Source: Antitrichia curtipendula
Lineage: Eukaryota > Streptophyta > Bryopsida > Hypnales > Leucodontaceae
Reading direction: 5' to 3'
Assembly: GCA_951230915.1 (NCBI GenBank)
Contig: OX579639.1
Span: forward strand, 9,424,001-9,488,000
Length of the DNA stretch: 64,000 bases
Positions 35,516 through 47,999 of this stretch are shown piece by piece. Position 1 is the stretch's first letter. Every line of letters starts with the position of its first letter. Both the position numbers and the translations under genes were made by a program. Under the pieces are notes generated by a model. It searched no databases, was not told the origin of the DNA, and was given only the letters and a program-made list of their open reading frames with translations.

Positions 35516-37520
35516 CAGTACCCAGCAAGCACGAATCGTCCACTCCATTGCTGCCAGAAATTTCAGCGTTTCACTTGAAACTGAAAATGACACCAAAGGT
35601 TCAAAACTATATGAAATTCCAAACCGTACAATGAATGTGAAAGGTCATGAAGTCTAGTTTTATAACACAATGATATATTATGTTGAAGTAGTAAAATCAT
35701 ACCAAAATAGAGCATTGTGTCACGCACTATCTACCACCTAGTGCTACCACCTTTGGCATTAATTACGGCCTTCATTCGATAAGGCATGCTAGCAATAAGG
35801 ATTTGAAGGGTCTCTAAGGATGTGGTTTCCCATGCACGCTCAATGATTTCAACCAATTCCTCCTTGTTGTTTGGCCTAGTCTCATTTTGCACAAGGTCTT
35901 TTAGAATCATCCACACATTCTCTATGGGATTCAAGTCTGGTGAGTTTGCAGGCCATGTAATCTTATTGATCTTGTGCGCTTCTCGCCATTGATTTGGTAA
36001 GGTACTTCGATGCACCGGGGCACCATCTTCCATTAGGAGAAGAATGTGAGGATTATCATGCATAAAGTAAAAGCCGCTTAATCGACCTTCATACACAATG
36101 TCCACAAAATCAGCACTTGTTCGTCTATCAGCTGGAATAATGACTATGGGACACTTCTCATAACTTGTAAAAGCACCCCAAATCATGACGGATGTGCGGC
36201 TGGATTTGAAAGTAGGGGCTATGCAATCCCATGAATAACGTTCATATGGTCGCCGCCAAACTTTCACTTGTCGTGAATTTTTGCCTACTTCAAATGAAGA
36301 TTCATCTGTCCATATCACATTCATCCAGTCTGATGATTCCCAAGCTTCGTATTTTTTGGCAAATGCTAATCTATCAGCCTTGTGCTTCTCACTAAGAAAT
36401 GGTTTCTTTGTTGCAACACGATTGCTAAACCCCATACGTTTAATCTATGTCCTCAATGTATGCATACAGACTTTCACACTCATCTTTTCAATGATGGATG
36501 CAAGTGGAATGCATCTATTCTGTGTAAGAATGCATCCCAACTCTCTTCTATCTCGCTCTGTTAATTTACGACGTTGATATACAACCGGACAATTCTTCAC
36601 TGATCCAGAACTTTGGAATCTCTTTAAAACATACTCAATAGTTGAACGTGGTATGCCTAACTTAGCTAACTTAGCTGCAATACAACGTTGTGACACTCCT
36701 GATTGACTCATGCCAATTATAATACCTTTCTCTTCTATGCTCAAATGACGACCGCCCATGCTCACAAGATCCTGAACACAAAGAAAATATACCTCAAAAT
36801 GAAATTTTAATGCTTTCATAGCAAACATCTACCAACAAAATTGTTTAGTTTGATCTCTCAATCCTTGCTCCCAAACAACACTACTGATATTCCAATCACT
36901 TTGCTTCCTTTAGAACCCTTAGTGCACCTGCCGGACCCTCAATGCTAGTCTCATTTGCACAAGTACAAGGCTTTACATGTCAAGAGACAAACCTTTCAAA
37001 AGCCACAATCCATTGAACTATTCACCAAATCACACGCCCTCTCACAAGTGTGTTCAAAGGTGAATTTTATTCACAACATCCCAAATTGAAAGATTGCAAT
37101 GCTAAAATAGAATGCAAGTGAATTCAAAATTGCAAGAGCAGTAGCTCTTACCTCAATTTCTGAACCTCCTAATTTTTTGACTACAAGCTTCGAAGTCCCT
37201 CTTTGTAACCAAATGCAAAACCTTCAATTGATATGAACCTCCAACTTCACCCACAACAAAATGTGCGTTCCTTGAGTCCATCTGTAAGCTTCATTTATAC
37301 AAAATTTGAGCTTAATTGGAGCAAATCCGTGACCTCCATGTCCATTGATGTATTTAGAAGTTTTGAAGAGGCGTTGCCACCTCAATGAGACATGTTCATT
37401 TTTTATTGATTTTTTGGATATTTTTATCCTATCGTGACTAATTAGAACTTCTAGATTGAAAAGGTGACAAAGCATGAACCGAGCTATGCCTAGTGGACAA
37501 TTCGTGCTTGCCGGGTACTG
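35516..37520 (-). mobile_element. Tc1-type transposon, full length with 29-bp TIRs
   Basis: A 2005-bp element is bounded by TA dinucleotides (35514-35515 and 37521-37522). Its 29-bp terminal inverted repeats (35516-35544 and 37492-37520, starting CAGTACCCRGCAAGCACGAA) differ at only two positions. It contains one transposase frame on the minus strand (listed separately). The near-perfect TIRs and single coding defect suggest recent activity. It has inserted next to the end of one copy of a larger duplication. Confidence 0.92.
35731..36759 (-). pseudogene. Tc1-family DD34E transposase with one premature stop
   Basis: From ATG 36759 (MGGRHLSIEEKGIIIGMSQS) the frame runs without a shift to the stop at 35731, about 343 codons, the normal length for a Tc1 transposase. 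The N-terminal half has paired helix-turn-helix-like DNA-binding segments (VSQRCIAAKLAKLGIPRSTI). The catalytic core has VIWTDESSFE (first D), LMEDGAPVHRS (second D) and SPDLNPIENVW (E), with 34 residues between the second D and the E, i.e. DD34E. One in-frame TAG at 36445-36447 breaks the linker between the two halves (HTLRT*IKRMGFSNRV). Everything else looks intact, so it may have died recently. An alternative first exon upstream cannot be excluded. Confidence 0.88.
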
Positions 37521-37522
37521 TA

Positions 37523-37974
37523 CATCAATGCCATGATGAAGGGGCAACTCTAAAAAACACTCCCCTATGCAATTGGTATTGGTGTATCTTTATTTCTAGG
37601 CTTGCTATTTTCTTTTTCAAACTCAAATTTTTAAAATATGTGTCTCCCAAAAATCTTTAGAGTTTAAACTACTCCAAAACCAACAAAAATTGCATCCATG
37701 ATGCTCATCATACTCATCTAAAACAATAATAGTATTTCATAATGTGGAATGCCCTAAAAAGTCATTCTTAAAATGAATTTATACTAAAATGTTGGAAGTT
37801 CCTAATGAAGTCAATAATCATTTCAATATTTTCAGCTAAGACTTTGATTGTGGCCCAAAATATCATTAATGAAAAATAACCAAATGGGGTCATTCCAGAG
37901 GTGTCCACTATGGGTCTTCTGACTGCAATGAGATGTTCTAACTTACTCCAATATAACCATTCATTCATGTCATC
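37523..37974. other. AT-rich spacer after the Tc1 element
   Basis: No recognised gene; only AT-rich DNA leading into copy 2 of the direct duplication. Confidence 0.35.
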
Positions 37975-39541
37975 ATTTTTTTGTTGAGCATATTGAATAT
38001 ATTGTTCAACAATCCATAAAAAATGATTTTTCTAAGCTTACATATTTGAAGCCTAGGTGGCTTCAATATTATTTTTTGCACCTATATTCTAGTGATATTT
38101 GAAGTTAGGAGGACAAATTGAATTGAGAGACAAATATACGGCTTCAAAGTCTATTTTTAAGCATTACAACAAATAAAAATAGAAGACAATATTTTCTTTT
38201 GTAGAGAACTATTGCAAGCTCAATAACCTCTATTTAGTAGAATTGCTAATTGAAGCAAATCAAATTGCAAACTGTAAACTACAAGTGTAAAAATTGCAAG
38301 CTCAAAAAATCTTAAACAGTAGAACTTTCAATAGAAGTTGATAATATTAAAAGTTGCAAGTCAAAGCCTACAACAATTTAAGAAAGAAAACCACACGACA
38401 ATTCAAAGGAAGTGTAGAGAAAGAATAGCATATGTGGGAATAAATAAATAAATAAACAATTTACAATACTATCTCCAAGGCACAACTATTGAGTAGTGAT
38501 TAAACAACAATATTTGAAGTTTTGCAAGAAAAATTGTCAAACTCAACCTCTTACATTGAAAACAAGCTAGCACCAATAGTACAGAGTTGGAAGAAAAGCA
38601 TGCTAAAAGAGTACCCAAATGTATAAAACCTTGGTGACAAAGCATGGAAAAAACACTATTCACAAAAGTAGTGCTCACAACGCAGGTGAAAGCAAAGGCT
38701 CAATCTTATGCCCGGCATTGAGAGCCTCTTAATTTGTAGATATCTAGGTCCTACCATTAAAGTGATCTAACAACTATCCAATTTTTGGTGATAAAAAATC
38801 CAAATTAATCCTTTATTTCCAATCAATGAAAGAATCCAACTTTGCAATGTCAAATATTGGGTGTTTTTTACTAGTAAATTTTTTTGTCCATGAATATCAT
38901 TCTTTTTATATACCACATAAGATCTCTTTCACCTCTCTCTTATCATCATCTCCACATTACCATCACTAATTAATTCCAATCAATTAAGCAAAATTTGAAG
39001 CATGTCCAATGTTTGTTAAATTAGCAATTTACAGCTTCCTAGCAACTTGGACAAAAAATAAATAACTAGAAGGGTACCTAAATTATTGGAAAATTATTGA
39101 CCTAGTTTTTATTTATTTATTCAATAATTTTATATATATATATAAAGATTGTTTAATTTATGAAAAATCAATTTGCATTCAATTCATAGAAATTCAATTG
39201 CTCTACACAATTTTGCATCTCTTCTTTGTCAATAGCTATAAATACATATACATTGAAAATATTTTTGACTCACTATTTTGACCATTCTAAAGTGCAATCT
39301 CTCACAAATAAATATATCTCTTGTACGCAATAAACCCTAACATTTAATGAAACTTTTGATACACAAGGTTTATTGAAGTTTAGGGTTTGGAGGTCAATAC
39401 AAGGATTTAAAGTGATGCGGCTATCTTAGATGAAAGTAATAGCAACCATCCAAAAATTGTAAGATCAATGGGGATGAATGCCTAACTTATTTTAATTATA
39501 TTTTAAAATTGTTTAATTTTAATACATTATTTTGGGGGCTT

Positions 39542-39694
39542 CACTACAAGAAAATGGGGGTATAAATGACTTGTCCACAATGGCTACACCGACAACAATG
39601 ACCACTAAATAGTCATTTTGCAGTCATTTTGCAGTCATTGTTGTTGGTGCAGTCATTGTGGACAAGTCATTTATACCCCCATTTCCTTGTAGTG
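39542..39694. mobile_element. CACTA-type MITE
   Basis: A 153-bp foldback element has 41-bp terminal inverted repeats that differ at one position. The ends are CACTACAAGAAAATGGGGG and CCCCCATTTCCTTGTAGTG. It is flanked by the 3-bp target duplication CTT (39539-39541 and 39695-39697). CACTACAAGAAAA ends with 3-bp duplications define the CACTA (En/Spm) superfamily. A 13-bp unit, AGTCATTTTGC, is duplicated in the loop. Confidence 0.92.
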
Positions 39695-39716
39695 CTTAGA
39701 TACAAAGTTATCCAAG

Positions 39717-39794
39717 TTGATAGGAAGCTATATGATTACTAATTGATAGGAAGCTATATGATTACTAATTGATAGGAAGCTATATGATTACTAA
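39717..39794. repeat. Three perfect 26-bp tandem repeats
   Basis: The unit TTGATAGGAAGCTATATGAT+TACTAA occurs three times without mismatch, 22 bp after the CACTA MITE. Confidence 0.95.
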
Positions 39795-40690
39795 TATCCA
39801 AGAAACTAAGTCTCTCCTAAGCTAAGAATTAGGAGTACTCCTATCAATGTGAAAATTGTAAAATTACATATCCAACACTTTGAATTTCACAATGGACTAG
39901 ATAAAATTTGAGAGGTAGGAGGCTTGAAAGCATTATGCAATATAGTGATAAGTTCTAATAGTTTGTTATAAACATTCATATTAATTTATTTTTTTCAAAA
40001 ATCTAAGGATATTTAATAAAGGACAATATTTTAAATTATAACACTATTTTGATTATCCAATGAAACTGTGACAAAATTGCCTCAAACATGAGAATTGGCC
40101 ATATGTAACCATTTCAATACATATTTAATAGAATTGATCTAAAGATACAAATAACAAACAACTATGCAACGACAGTCTCTATTAGAATCAAATTTCCTCA
40201 CATGTAGCTTCTGTCGAGCCCTCATAGAATCAGGATCTTCTCGATTTCAAGAAACAAAGGAGTTGCCATTTAATTGCCATTCGCCTTTTGAGTTATTTGT
40301 CCTCAATTTGCTATGGACTGTGCAAAAATGCCTGCTTGATGCAATAGATTGCTTCATTCCTAATGTGGTTTGAATCTTCCAAGATACATGGTTCTAACTC
40401 CCTTTCATCCAAGTTCTAAGGAGACAATCCTAATATAGTTTGAATGATGGACTACTATTCTACAAACAATGAAAGAGTGATAAATGTGCAAAATATTCTA
40501 AAATGTCATTGAAGAGAGGGTCAAACTAAAAAGGTTTGAGTGCACTCGGTTTGTTGTGCTTTAAGGAAAAAAAAACACAACAAAGATTGCAAATTTAGAG
40601 GAATTGAGAAAAAAACCAATTTTAATGGCAAGGAATGACGGTAATTAACAAGTCATCTTTCTAAGCTAGGTCTCTTCCACTTGTATTGTT

Positions 40691-41855
40691 GAAATTACAC
40701 AATATAGCCAAAGGTCAAGACGCCATAGGTTTCCACCAATCAAATTACATAAAATCAAAAATTCCGCCTCTTGACCCTTCACATTAGAAGGCACAATCTA
40801 AAGGCCATTGCCCTTCAAATTGCCTACATGACATTAAATTGCAAACAAAACCATTGACTCTCAAAGGAAGTTTGGGTCAACCAAAAACGGAGATCCAAAC
40901 TATGGTCAAGAGTTTGTCAAGGGGTTTTGTCAAAAAAAATAAAAAAATTGCCAAGATCTTGGTCGTTAGATTTGGAGGGAACTTTCTTATATGGACTTAG
41001 GGCTTGGCATTTGAATGCTTCATACTATGATTGTCCAAGTCGATAGGCCATGGGTGGAGTTCATTACCAAGGGTTTAGATTTTTGACTTGGCCTTGTGAA
41101 GCTCCACACTACAATTGTCCAAAGGTACCATTTCTATATATTTTTTTTTACCTATTTTCAAACCATTTCTTTGAACTCTCAAAAAAATTTGGCTACTCAA
41201 TCACATGCGAAGAGTTCTGTGATTTCTGTGACCAAAACACCGGCTTCAGCACATTGCAAGCTAGTCGGACAGTCACTTGACTCACTTCCTGAGAATCGCA
41301 GGAAATCTTCGCCTTCAGTTTCTCACTCTTCCCAAAGTGTGATTGCACAGCTTCTCCCTCAGTCTCCGTCTCTCTCGTCTTCGAAGTTGCTGATTTCGGA
41401 AGCACATGGTATGAATGCAACGTGAATTTACCAAATGCAGTTCGTCACTTTCGTGCTCTGATTGAATAGATGCTCGCTGTTGCATGCACTTTGCTTTTTG
41501 AAAACCCCATGGAGCCCTATCACTGAAGTAGGATGGTCGGAAAGTTTTGACGAATTTGCACTGTAGTGGAGGTATCCCCAGTATGATGTCTGGTTTCTCC
41601 AAGCAGTTCAACTAAAATGGAAATTTCCTACTGCTGAAAATGAGATTCAACAATGGTCTTCCTTTAGTATCTGTGATCAATGTAGATTTACAGTATGCCT
41701 TTTTTTATTTAATTGAAGCTTGCCAGGTTGCTGAAATTTCCTCTGAAGCTTGAATCGAGATCCCCACAGACAAAGATCCCGAACCCTGTCTCAGGGTCCT
41801 CCTACCAAATCCTTAACTTTGGAGCAGCGCATGTTGGAATTGTGAGAAGGCTAGA
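40691..41855. other. Upstream region of the F-box gene
   Basis: A stretch open in one frame from about 41160 to 41408 (ATQSHAKSSVISVTKTPASA...SLSSSKLLISEAH) ends at a GT donor. It would join in phase to an acceptor at 42054 (TTTTCGCAG), making it a possible first exon of the F-box gene. It has no in-frame ATG, so this stays tentative. The rest shows no gene. Confidence 0.3.
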
Positions 41856-43366
41856 ATGGTTGCCATGCAATGCAGTCTGTCGTGCATAGGGTTTAGTAAT
41901 GGTTTTACAAACAGGGGTCCTTACAGGTTGATATCATGGACCTACAGTTTTCATAAGGACACGAGAGTCCTCTATACTTTGGACATGGCCTTCCACAGTT
42001 ACCCCGTAGATTGCCAGGTTCACCGAAAGTTTGGAACGTTGTTTGTTTTCGCAGGCACTAGAACGAGGAGCTTGCAGCATGGAAATCTCGGCGCGAAGAA
42101 AACCCTAGATGGAAAGTGTGACTTTCCTCGAGTAGCACGCACATTGCGAGACAAGCTGGATGGGCTGATCACATCAAGAGCCATGGATCTCGGGACTCAG
42201 ACGAAATTTTTGTTAGATGCATCACAAGAATTGGACCTTATTCTGGCTAAAAAAGCCACGCATCAATATGATGAGATTTCCACTTTCACACATTCATGCT
42301 GCGAACATGAGCAGGTCATGAACCCTGCCCTCTGGAGTACGCTGCCAATGGAGCTTGTGCAGCGCGTGTTCGCAAAGCTGCCGTTTCCCAACATCTGCCG
42401 CCTCAAATCCCTTTCCAAGGAATGGCAGTTGAGCTTGCAATCTTCCTCCTCGGAGTTCACCCTAACATTGAGAGAGTCCTCTCCCAAGATATTGGCACAA
42501 GTCACTTGGGGTGGACATTCTAGTTTTGGGCTGCATGTTTTGGATGGGAGAAACTATCATTCGGTGGCATGCATTGCATGTCTATGTTGCCCGTGTCGTT
42601 GCAAACCGCAAGTGCAGTGCTGGTTTCATTTTTTTTTTCAAATTACTTTCGTCTTGAACTTTTGATCGCCATTTTTGGTAGAACATCCTAGTCTTTCCAA
42701 TGGCATTTTCGGGTCACGAGTTCAACATTTTCGGCTCATCTTGGTATTTTTTGTGGTAAATCCTTCACTTTTTTGGCTAATTGTCCCAGTTGGACAAAAT
42801 TTTGTGCAGACTGATGAAACTTCCATCATTCAGTAGAATGGTGGGTGCACATGGATGGCGCGCCGGATGCAGGGCTGGTGTGTTACGTTGACAAGGACTT
42901 CGAAACAGGTTTGAATAGTATATTTGTGACCAACCCAATGACTGGAGTCGTTATTCGACTCCCAATTTTGAACTTGTTGACGTTTTCGAAGCTTACCATG
43001 ATGCGGATCGTCGTGGATTGCAATACATATCAATACAAGGTCATTGTAGTGAAGCATGCTCCGTCGGTGGAAGCAGAAGTATACGATTCTAAGGTCCAGC
43101 AGTGGACTGTTCCGGAGAAAGCGACATCATGGGTGAAGGAGGAAACGCACAGTTGTTTCCCAGTTGAAGCCACGCACATTTTTCGGGAGTCGCATGTGCA
43201 TGAGCTGACTGTCAGGATTCATGCTTGCCGGGGCTTCCTGTTTGTGTTCTTTCTGAAAGAAGAGGATGGATGGCTTTCCGACGTCGACCCCCACAAGAAG
43301 CATGAGAATGGATTGGCTTACGATTTGGCTACTTGTGAGTGGTGTGCACTTCCTCCTATTCCTTAG
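41856..43366 (+). CDS. F-box protein gene, structure unresolved, possibly broken
   Basis: An open frame at 41856-42665 contains an F-box at residues about 160-200 (LWSTLPMELVQRVFAKLPFP...CRLKSLSKEWQLSL). F-box proteins are substrate adaptors of SCF ubiquitin ligases. The true start may be ATG 42318 (MNPALWSTLP). The C-terminal half is in another frame, about 42851-43366 (GLVCYVDKDFETGLNSIFVT NPMTGVVIRLP ... GLAYDLATCEWCALPPIP), and looks like the 'F-box associated' region of plant proteins. Between them, 42560-42850 is T-rich and lacks a clean phase-matched GT..AG pair; LPSFSRMVGAHG in a third frame (about 42818-42855) suggests a frameshift there. It is therefore either an intron I failed to resolve or a decaying gene. 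Confidence 0.6.
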
Positions 43367-44645
43367 GGGGTCAAAGTTTGTTTTGACAAATGTGATGTGT
43401 GAGCTACACTGGAATATTCAACCGTAACAGGCTTTAATTTCACCTTCTGGATGGGAGCACTAGAATTTGTCAAAACTTTATGTTTTTTAGAGAGAAATGA
43501 CTGGTGTTGTGGCTAGAGATGATGTTGCCTTTTACATCTTTGCAAAATTTTGAGTGAATTGTAATGTGAAACTTCATGCATCGTTGACAAACATGGATTG
43601 AATGCGAAGTGATGTCACATGTTTTCGTCTATGTGTCTTTTACAAATTAGGCCTCAGCTTGTGAGTTCTGTAGTCGCAGTAATATGGTAACTCATTGACT
43701 CCATTGATCTCCTGGTCATGTATTTATTGTGTGTTTAGACAGATTATGAATTCGGACTATGAGATTTTTGAGTTCAGGCTGTGAGTACAATAAAATGGTA
43801 TTGGTCCCCCAAGTTCTGAATGAATGAATTATTAAATTGTAAATTCTGTTAACTGATTTGAAACCACTCATTAGTACAAACCATTGATGGTTGAGCCTTA
43901 AACCTTTGTATTGATGGGAAGATCGAGTATGCTACCTCGATCTGTTGCGAACATTAATTTTTGACACACTGATGCGGATTTGTGTGACCAAGATGTCTGT
44001 GTGGTTGCACTTTGCAAATCTCCGTTGGAAACAAACAATCTGTGCTCTTGTTATTGTATGAGAGGAGAAGCAGTGGACACCTCCTTGAGCTTGGAGAAGC
44101 TCACTCCGCAGCGTCCTTAAAACAGAGTTAACTTAAGTTAACTTAGCTGATGAGAGACTGAAGTTGATGCAAGACTTGGATATCAAACTGAAGAAATTCC
44201 TTACAGAGTACTTTTTTAGGGTGAGTTCTGGGCATTTGGTGAATTTTGAAACCTAAACTTTTGTTCTGGAGTGGATGGAAGGCTAAAAATTTTCCAGGCC
44301 TCCAAGTGGGGCAAACTAAAGAAATTGTGCACACGTGAAGCCTTGAATCAGATGTGCAAATGGTCAATGCACACATCATTCTTGCGTTGTACTTGCAAGT
44401 CCCTTGATAATAGAAGTCCTCCGTCCCTAAAAACCAAGGACCCAGCTCCCCTTTTTTCAGCCAAACTTCCAATTGGGATTGAAATTCCTCCCATGAACCT
44501 CGTGCCATTATAAGAGGAATAATTTCTGTTATCTGTAGTTCTGTACCACTCTAAAAGGACACACAATCCATTACTTTCTATATATATGATATGAATGCAA
44601 GGAGTGGCATGTAGCACAAATGATGACAGAAGGGGGGGAGGGATA
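43367..44645. other. 3' flank of the F-box gene and intergenic DNA
   Basis: No further gene is recognised. The first few hundred bases are likely 3'UTR. The open frames near 44143-44689 on both strands have no recognisable domain. Confidence 0.35.
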
Positions 44646-45056
44646 AGGTAGGAGGCTCTGAAAGCGAGCGGGCATTTAGAACTGCTCATGTAGACTCGCC
44701 TGAAATGGACATAAGGTGGTCTTTAAATGGATCTTCTGTAGTCATTGAATCGATCAGTAAAAGAAATATTATTTATTGCAAGAGCCAATCATTCTCTTTG
44801 TTTTCCCATTTCTCTTTTGAAACTGCATCTGAACGGTTTATGAAAGACCTAGGGTCATAAATAGGGACCTATGACTCATTACGTTTGAAAATTCATAAGT
44901 AATTCAAAAATGCTTCAAAAAATACGAAACGACTTGTGTTACAATCACAATCTATTTTTCTTTGTCTGAAAAATGAGCTAAAAACAATCCCATACAAGAA
45001 CCCACATGAAAAAGGCAGACCAGCCCTTAGATGCTCGCTTTCAGAGCCTCCTACCT
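44646..45056. mobile_element. TA-flanked MITE, family R1 copy 1
   Basis: A 411-bp element is flanked by TA (44644-44645 and 45057-45058). Its ends are AGGTAGGAGGCTCTGAAAGC and the exact complement GCTTTCAGAGCCTCCTACCT. The interior contains GGTCATAAATAGGGACC, TTCATAAGTAATTCAAAAAT and GAAAAATGAGCTAAAAA. The second copy at 52854-53262 has almost the same length and interior but different TIRs. Confidence 0.85.
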
Positions 45057-45058
45057 TA

Positions 45059-47413
45059 GCAATTTTTCGCTGAAAAGCGATGATTTATTTTAAGGAAATC
45101 ATGGGCAAAATATTCTTGCTTTTCAATGGATGAAATTGTCAATTTGCTACCAAATCTGGGACAATATTGCTCTAATTTGGATGAATGTACATTGTTTTGG
45201 ATGAATAAATGAAATTTCATCCATTTATTTCAAGCTTCATCCATTTCTATGGACGTAAATAGCTCTAGTGATTACTACTTTATGCATTGCCTTAAATAAA
45301 TCAAAACAAAAATCATAAATGACAGATTCCTTTTGGAGCAAATGGAAGAACGCAATGTGAAAATGGAGGATCCAAAGTCGGGCAAAAAATTGGTCGGACC
45401 GGGAACCAACTAATCTACAAAAATAAATACTAAATTGTTAATAATTTAGTTATGGGATTGAAAAAATAATGTCAATTCCAATGGTTAAAATGTTGTAATA
45501 GAAAAACTTCATCCTATGATTTATTGTATTCCAAGAATATTGAAAATTGAATTAAGTAAAGGACTTCAGAGTTTACTTTAGAGTAGAAATTTTCTAGCTA
45601 CCCACAAACTAAAACTCCTCATAATTTTCATTTCCTTAATTAAAATGGAACGATCCAGAGCTTTCCACAAATATATAAATGTAAAAAATAAATTTCAAAT
45701 TTGTATTTTTTATAAAAGTTATTTCTCAGAGATGTGGAGCTACCCGGATTTCAAAAGAAAATTACATATATTACAATATCACAATATGTATATGGACTTT
45801 ATAACCATGTTGTCAAAAGTTATGAAAATTGTTGCACCTTAAAGCTACTCCTTGTCCGCAGTATGTATATGGACTTTTTAACCATGTAGTCAAAAGTATA
45901 TGAAAATTTCAAGGAAAATAAATGAAAACTTTGTTTGTAAATTGTTGACTGAAAATGTTATGTTGCAAAAAAACCCGCCACTTAGTCCTTGAGGGGATAA
46001 CATTGTCAAGTGCTAAAAGTTCAATAAGTAAGTAAGAATGAAGAAAAAATTAATATATTGATAAGCTAATGCAAGTGAGAAGAACAAGCAACTAAATGCA
46101 AGTACCTCTACCTAAACAAATGTGTTATTTTTTTATATGTGTCTTGTTTCATACAAAAAAAAAATCATTTTTTAAGGATTTCAAGTCATTGGTACTAGAG
46201 TTACCTATAAATAAATTGGGGTTGCTAGGCAATGTATGTGTAAAAGTAAAGCATGCAAAGTGGACCAAAATATTTTTTCAAGACTTCCAAAGATTTTGGT
46301 TATGTGACTTTGCTAAGCTTTTGAGTCCTTCAACTTAAATTTTTGTTTCTAAAGAAAGATCTAGGGGCTTCAACTTTGAGTAGAGTCTCAAGTTAGGAAG
46401 AAGTCAATGATCAAAGTAGATTATAAATTTTCAAAGCAAAATGATGATTAAAATTTTCCTAATTTGAGTTGTGATTCAAAAAAAATTAGAGAGTATAATT
46501 TTTTTTTTTATCAATTATTGGATCTTCATAAAAATGAATTTTTTTGGAAGTTTGTTCAGTTTCTTAATCTAAGAAAAATAGTGGATAATAGACCCAAAAA
46601 TTTGATACATACACAATCCACTTAAATATCCAATGTGACTTTAAATACAGTTTATCAAGGAATTAAAGGTTAATCTAACACTATATGTAACTTTCAATAT
46701 AGTTATTATAAAAAATATTTAAAAAGTAATAATTACACCTGAAATCACTCTTATAATTGAACTATTCTAAATTTTGCTAAATCTTGTTGAAATTTCATAT
46801 TTTCTTTGCAAGCATTTTTTAGACAATTTATGAATTTTCAAAGTAATTGAAATAGATCCTAAAATTGACCCTAAATTCTCATGTTCAAAAGGCTTATATT
46901 TTAGTCATGAATCTAAATGGGATCATTTTACATATATGTCACAATGAGGTCCAATTACCTTACTTCTTCATCCATTTTGAAACAAATTTCCATCTAAGTG
47001 CATAGTAAAAGACTTGTGCATTATGCACTCAAATGGAGAGACCCTTGTTCAATTTATTGATTTTAAGAAACAAGCCCCTTGCCAAATTTCAGAAATATAT
47101 ACCAAATGTTCAACTCAAGATATTCAAAAGATGTAAGGTAATGAATATCATCATCAATCTTTGCATTTGAAATTTTGAATACATGTACAAATGTATGTAT
47201 CCATGTCCATATAGAGAGATGGATGGATATGGATACAATATCCGTGCGTCCCTAATTTGATGAAGACTCTTATTTTTCACCCCCTTTTCTCAAATTAAAT
47301 CTAGTGCATACAATTTTGATTGCATAAAATTAGTATCCTCCAATCCCAAAAAAATTTATTGTGTCTATTTACTATTATTAAAACTAGTCAAATTTTCATT
47401 GATTTTTTTTGTT
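45059..47413. other. AT-rich intergenic DNA
   Basis: About 2.3 kb without a recognised gene. It includes a repeated phrase, GTATGTATATGGACTTT(A/T)TAACCATGT, at about 45786 and 45862, and long A/T runs. Confidence 0.4.
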
Positions 47414-47990
47414 GGCAAGTGAAAGGAGGTTCTATAGCATTAAAGAACACAACATTTGGATACCATACACAAAAGTTATGAAAAGTCAAAGGTTTTTTTG
47501 GTACATGTTCTAAAATTGTTTCTTCCACGTATGTATATATTGATTTTGGAGATGTACCTAGAGTGATGATGGTGCAATTTGGGGTGTATTTATCTTACCT
47601 CAATCTTTTTTTTAGCAAGTGAAAGGAGTTTTTACCACTGCAACATTTGGATACTATATACCAAAGTTATGAAAAGTCCAAGCTTTTTTGGTGGATGTAC
47701 TTCCACATATGTACAATACATATTGATTTGGAGATGTACCCCAAAGTGATGATGGTGCGATTTGGGGTGTAGCCACCTTACTTTAATCCCTTTTATGGCA
47801 AGGAAATTTCATCGCACCGAATTCAGTATGCCAAAGTTAAGAAAAATCGAAATTATTTTTTGGTAGATGTTCTAAAATTGTTTCTTCCACATATGTACAT
47901 ATTGATTATGGGGATGTACCCATAGATGTGATGGTGCAATACGGGGGTGTCCCCAGTCCCCACCTTCCCTCAGTCCTTTTTAGGCCTGAT
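47414..47990. repeat. Three diverged ~190-bp tandem repeats
   Basis: Units begin near 47414, 47614 and 47797. Shared order: (G/A)GCAAG(T)GAAAGG, CCAAAGTTATGAAAAGTC, TTTTTTGGT(A/G)GATGT, TTCTTCCACATATGTACA, GGAGATGTACC, GTGATGATGGTGC(A/G)ATTT, GGGGTGT. The array ends about 20 bp upstream of the GC-richer cyclophilin promoter region. Confidence 0.75.
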
Positions 47991-47999
47991 ATTGTGAGC

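Larger units (their letters stand above)
37975..40690. repeat. Diverged direct duplication, copy 2 (with insertions)
   Basis: It matches 33770-35470 in order, but with extra DNA: about 840 bp inserted near 38041-38885, and about 700 bp at 39050-39830 that includes the CACTA MITE and a 26-bp triplication. Matching blocks include GAGCATATTGAATATATTGT, TTTATATACCACATAAGATC, GAAGCATGTCCAATGTTTG, GAATTTCACAATGGACTAGA and GGGTCAAACTAAAAAGGTTT. No coding frame is recognised. Confidence 0.55.
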
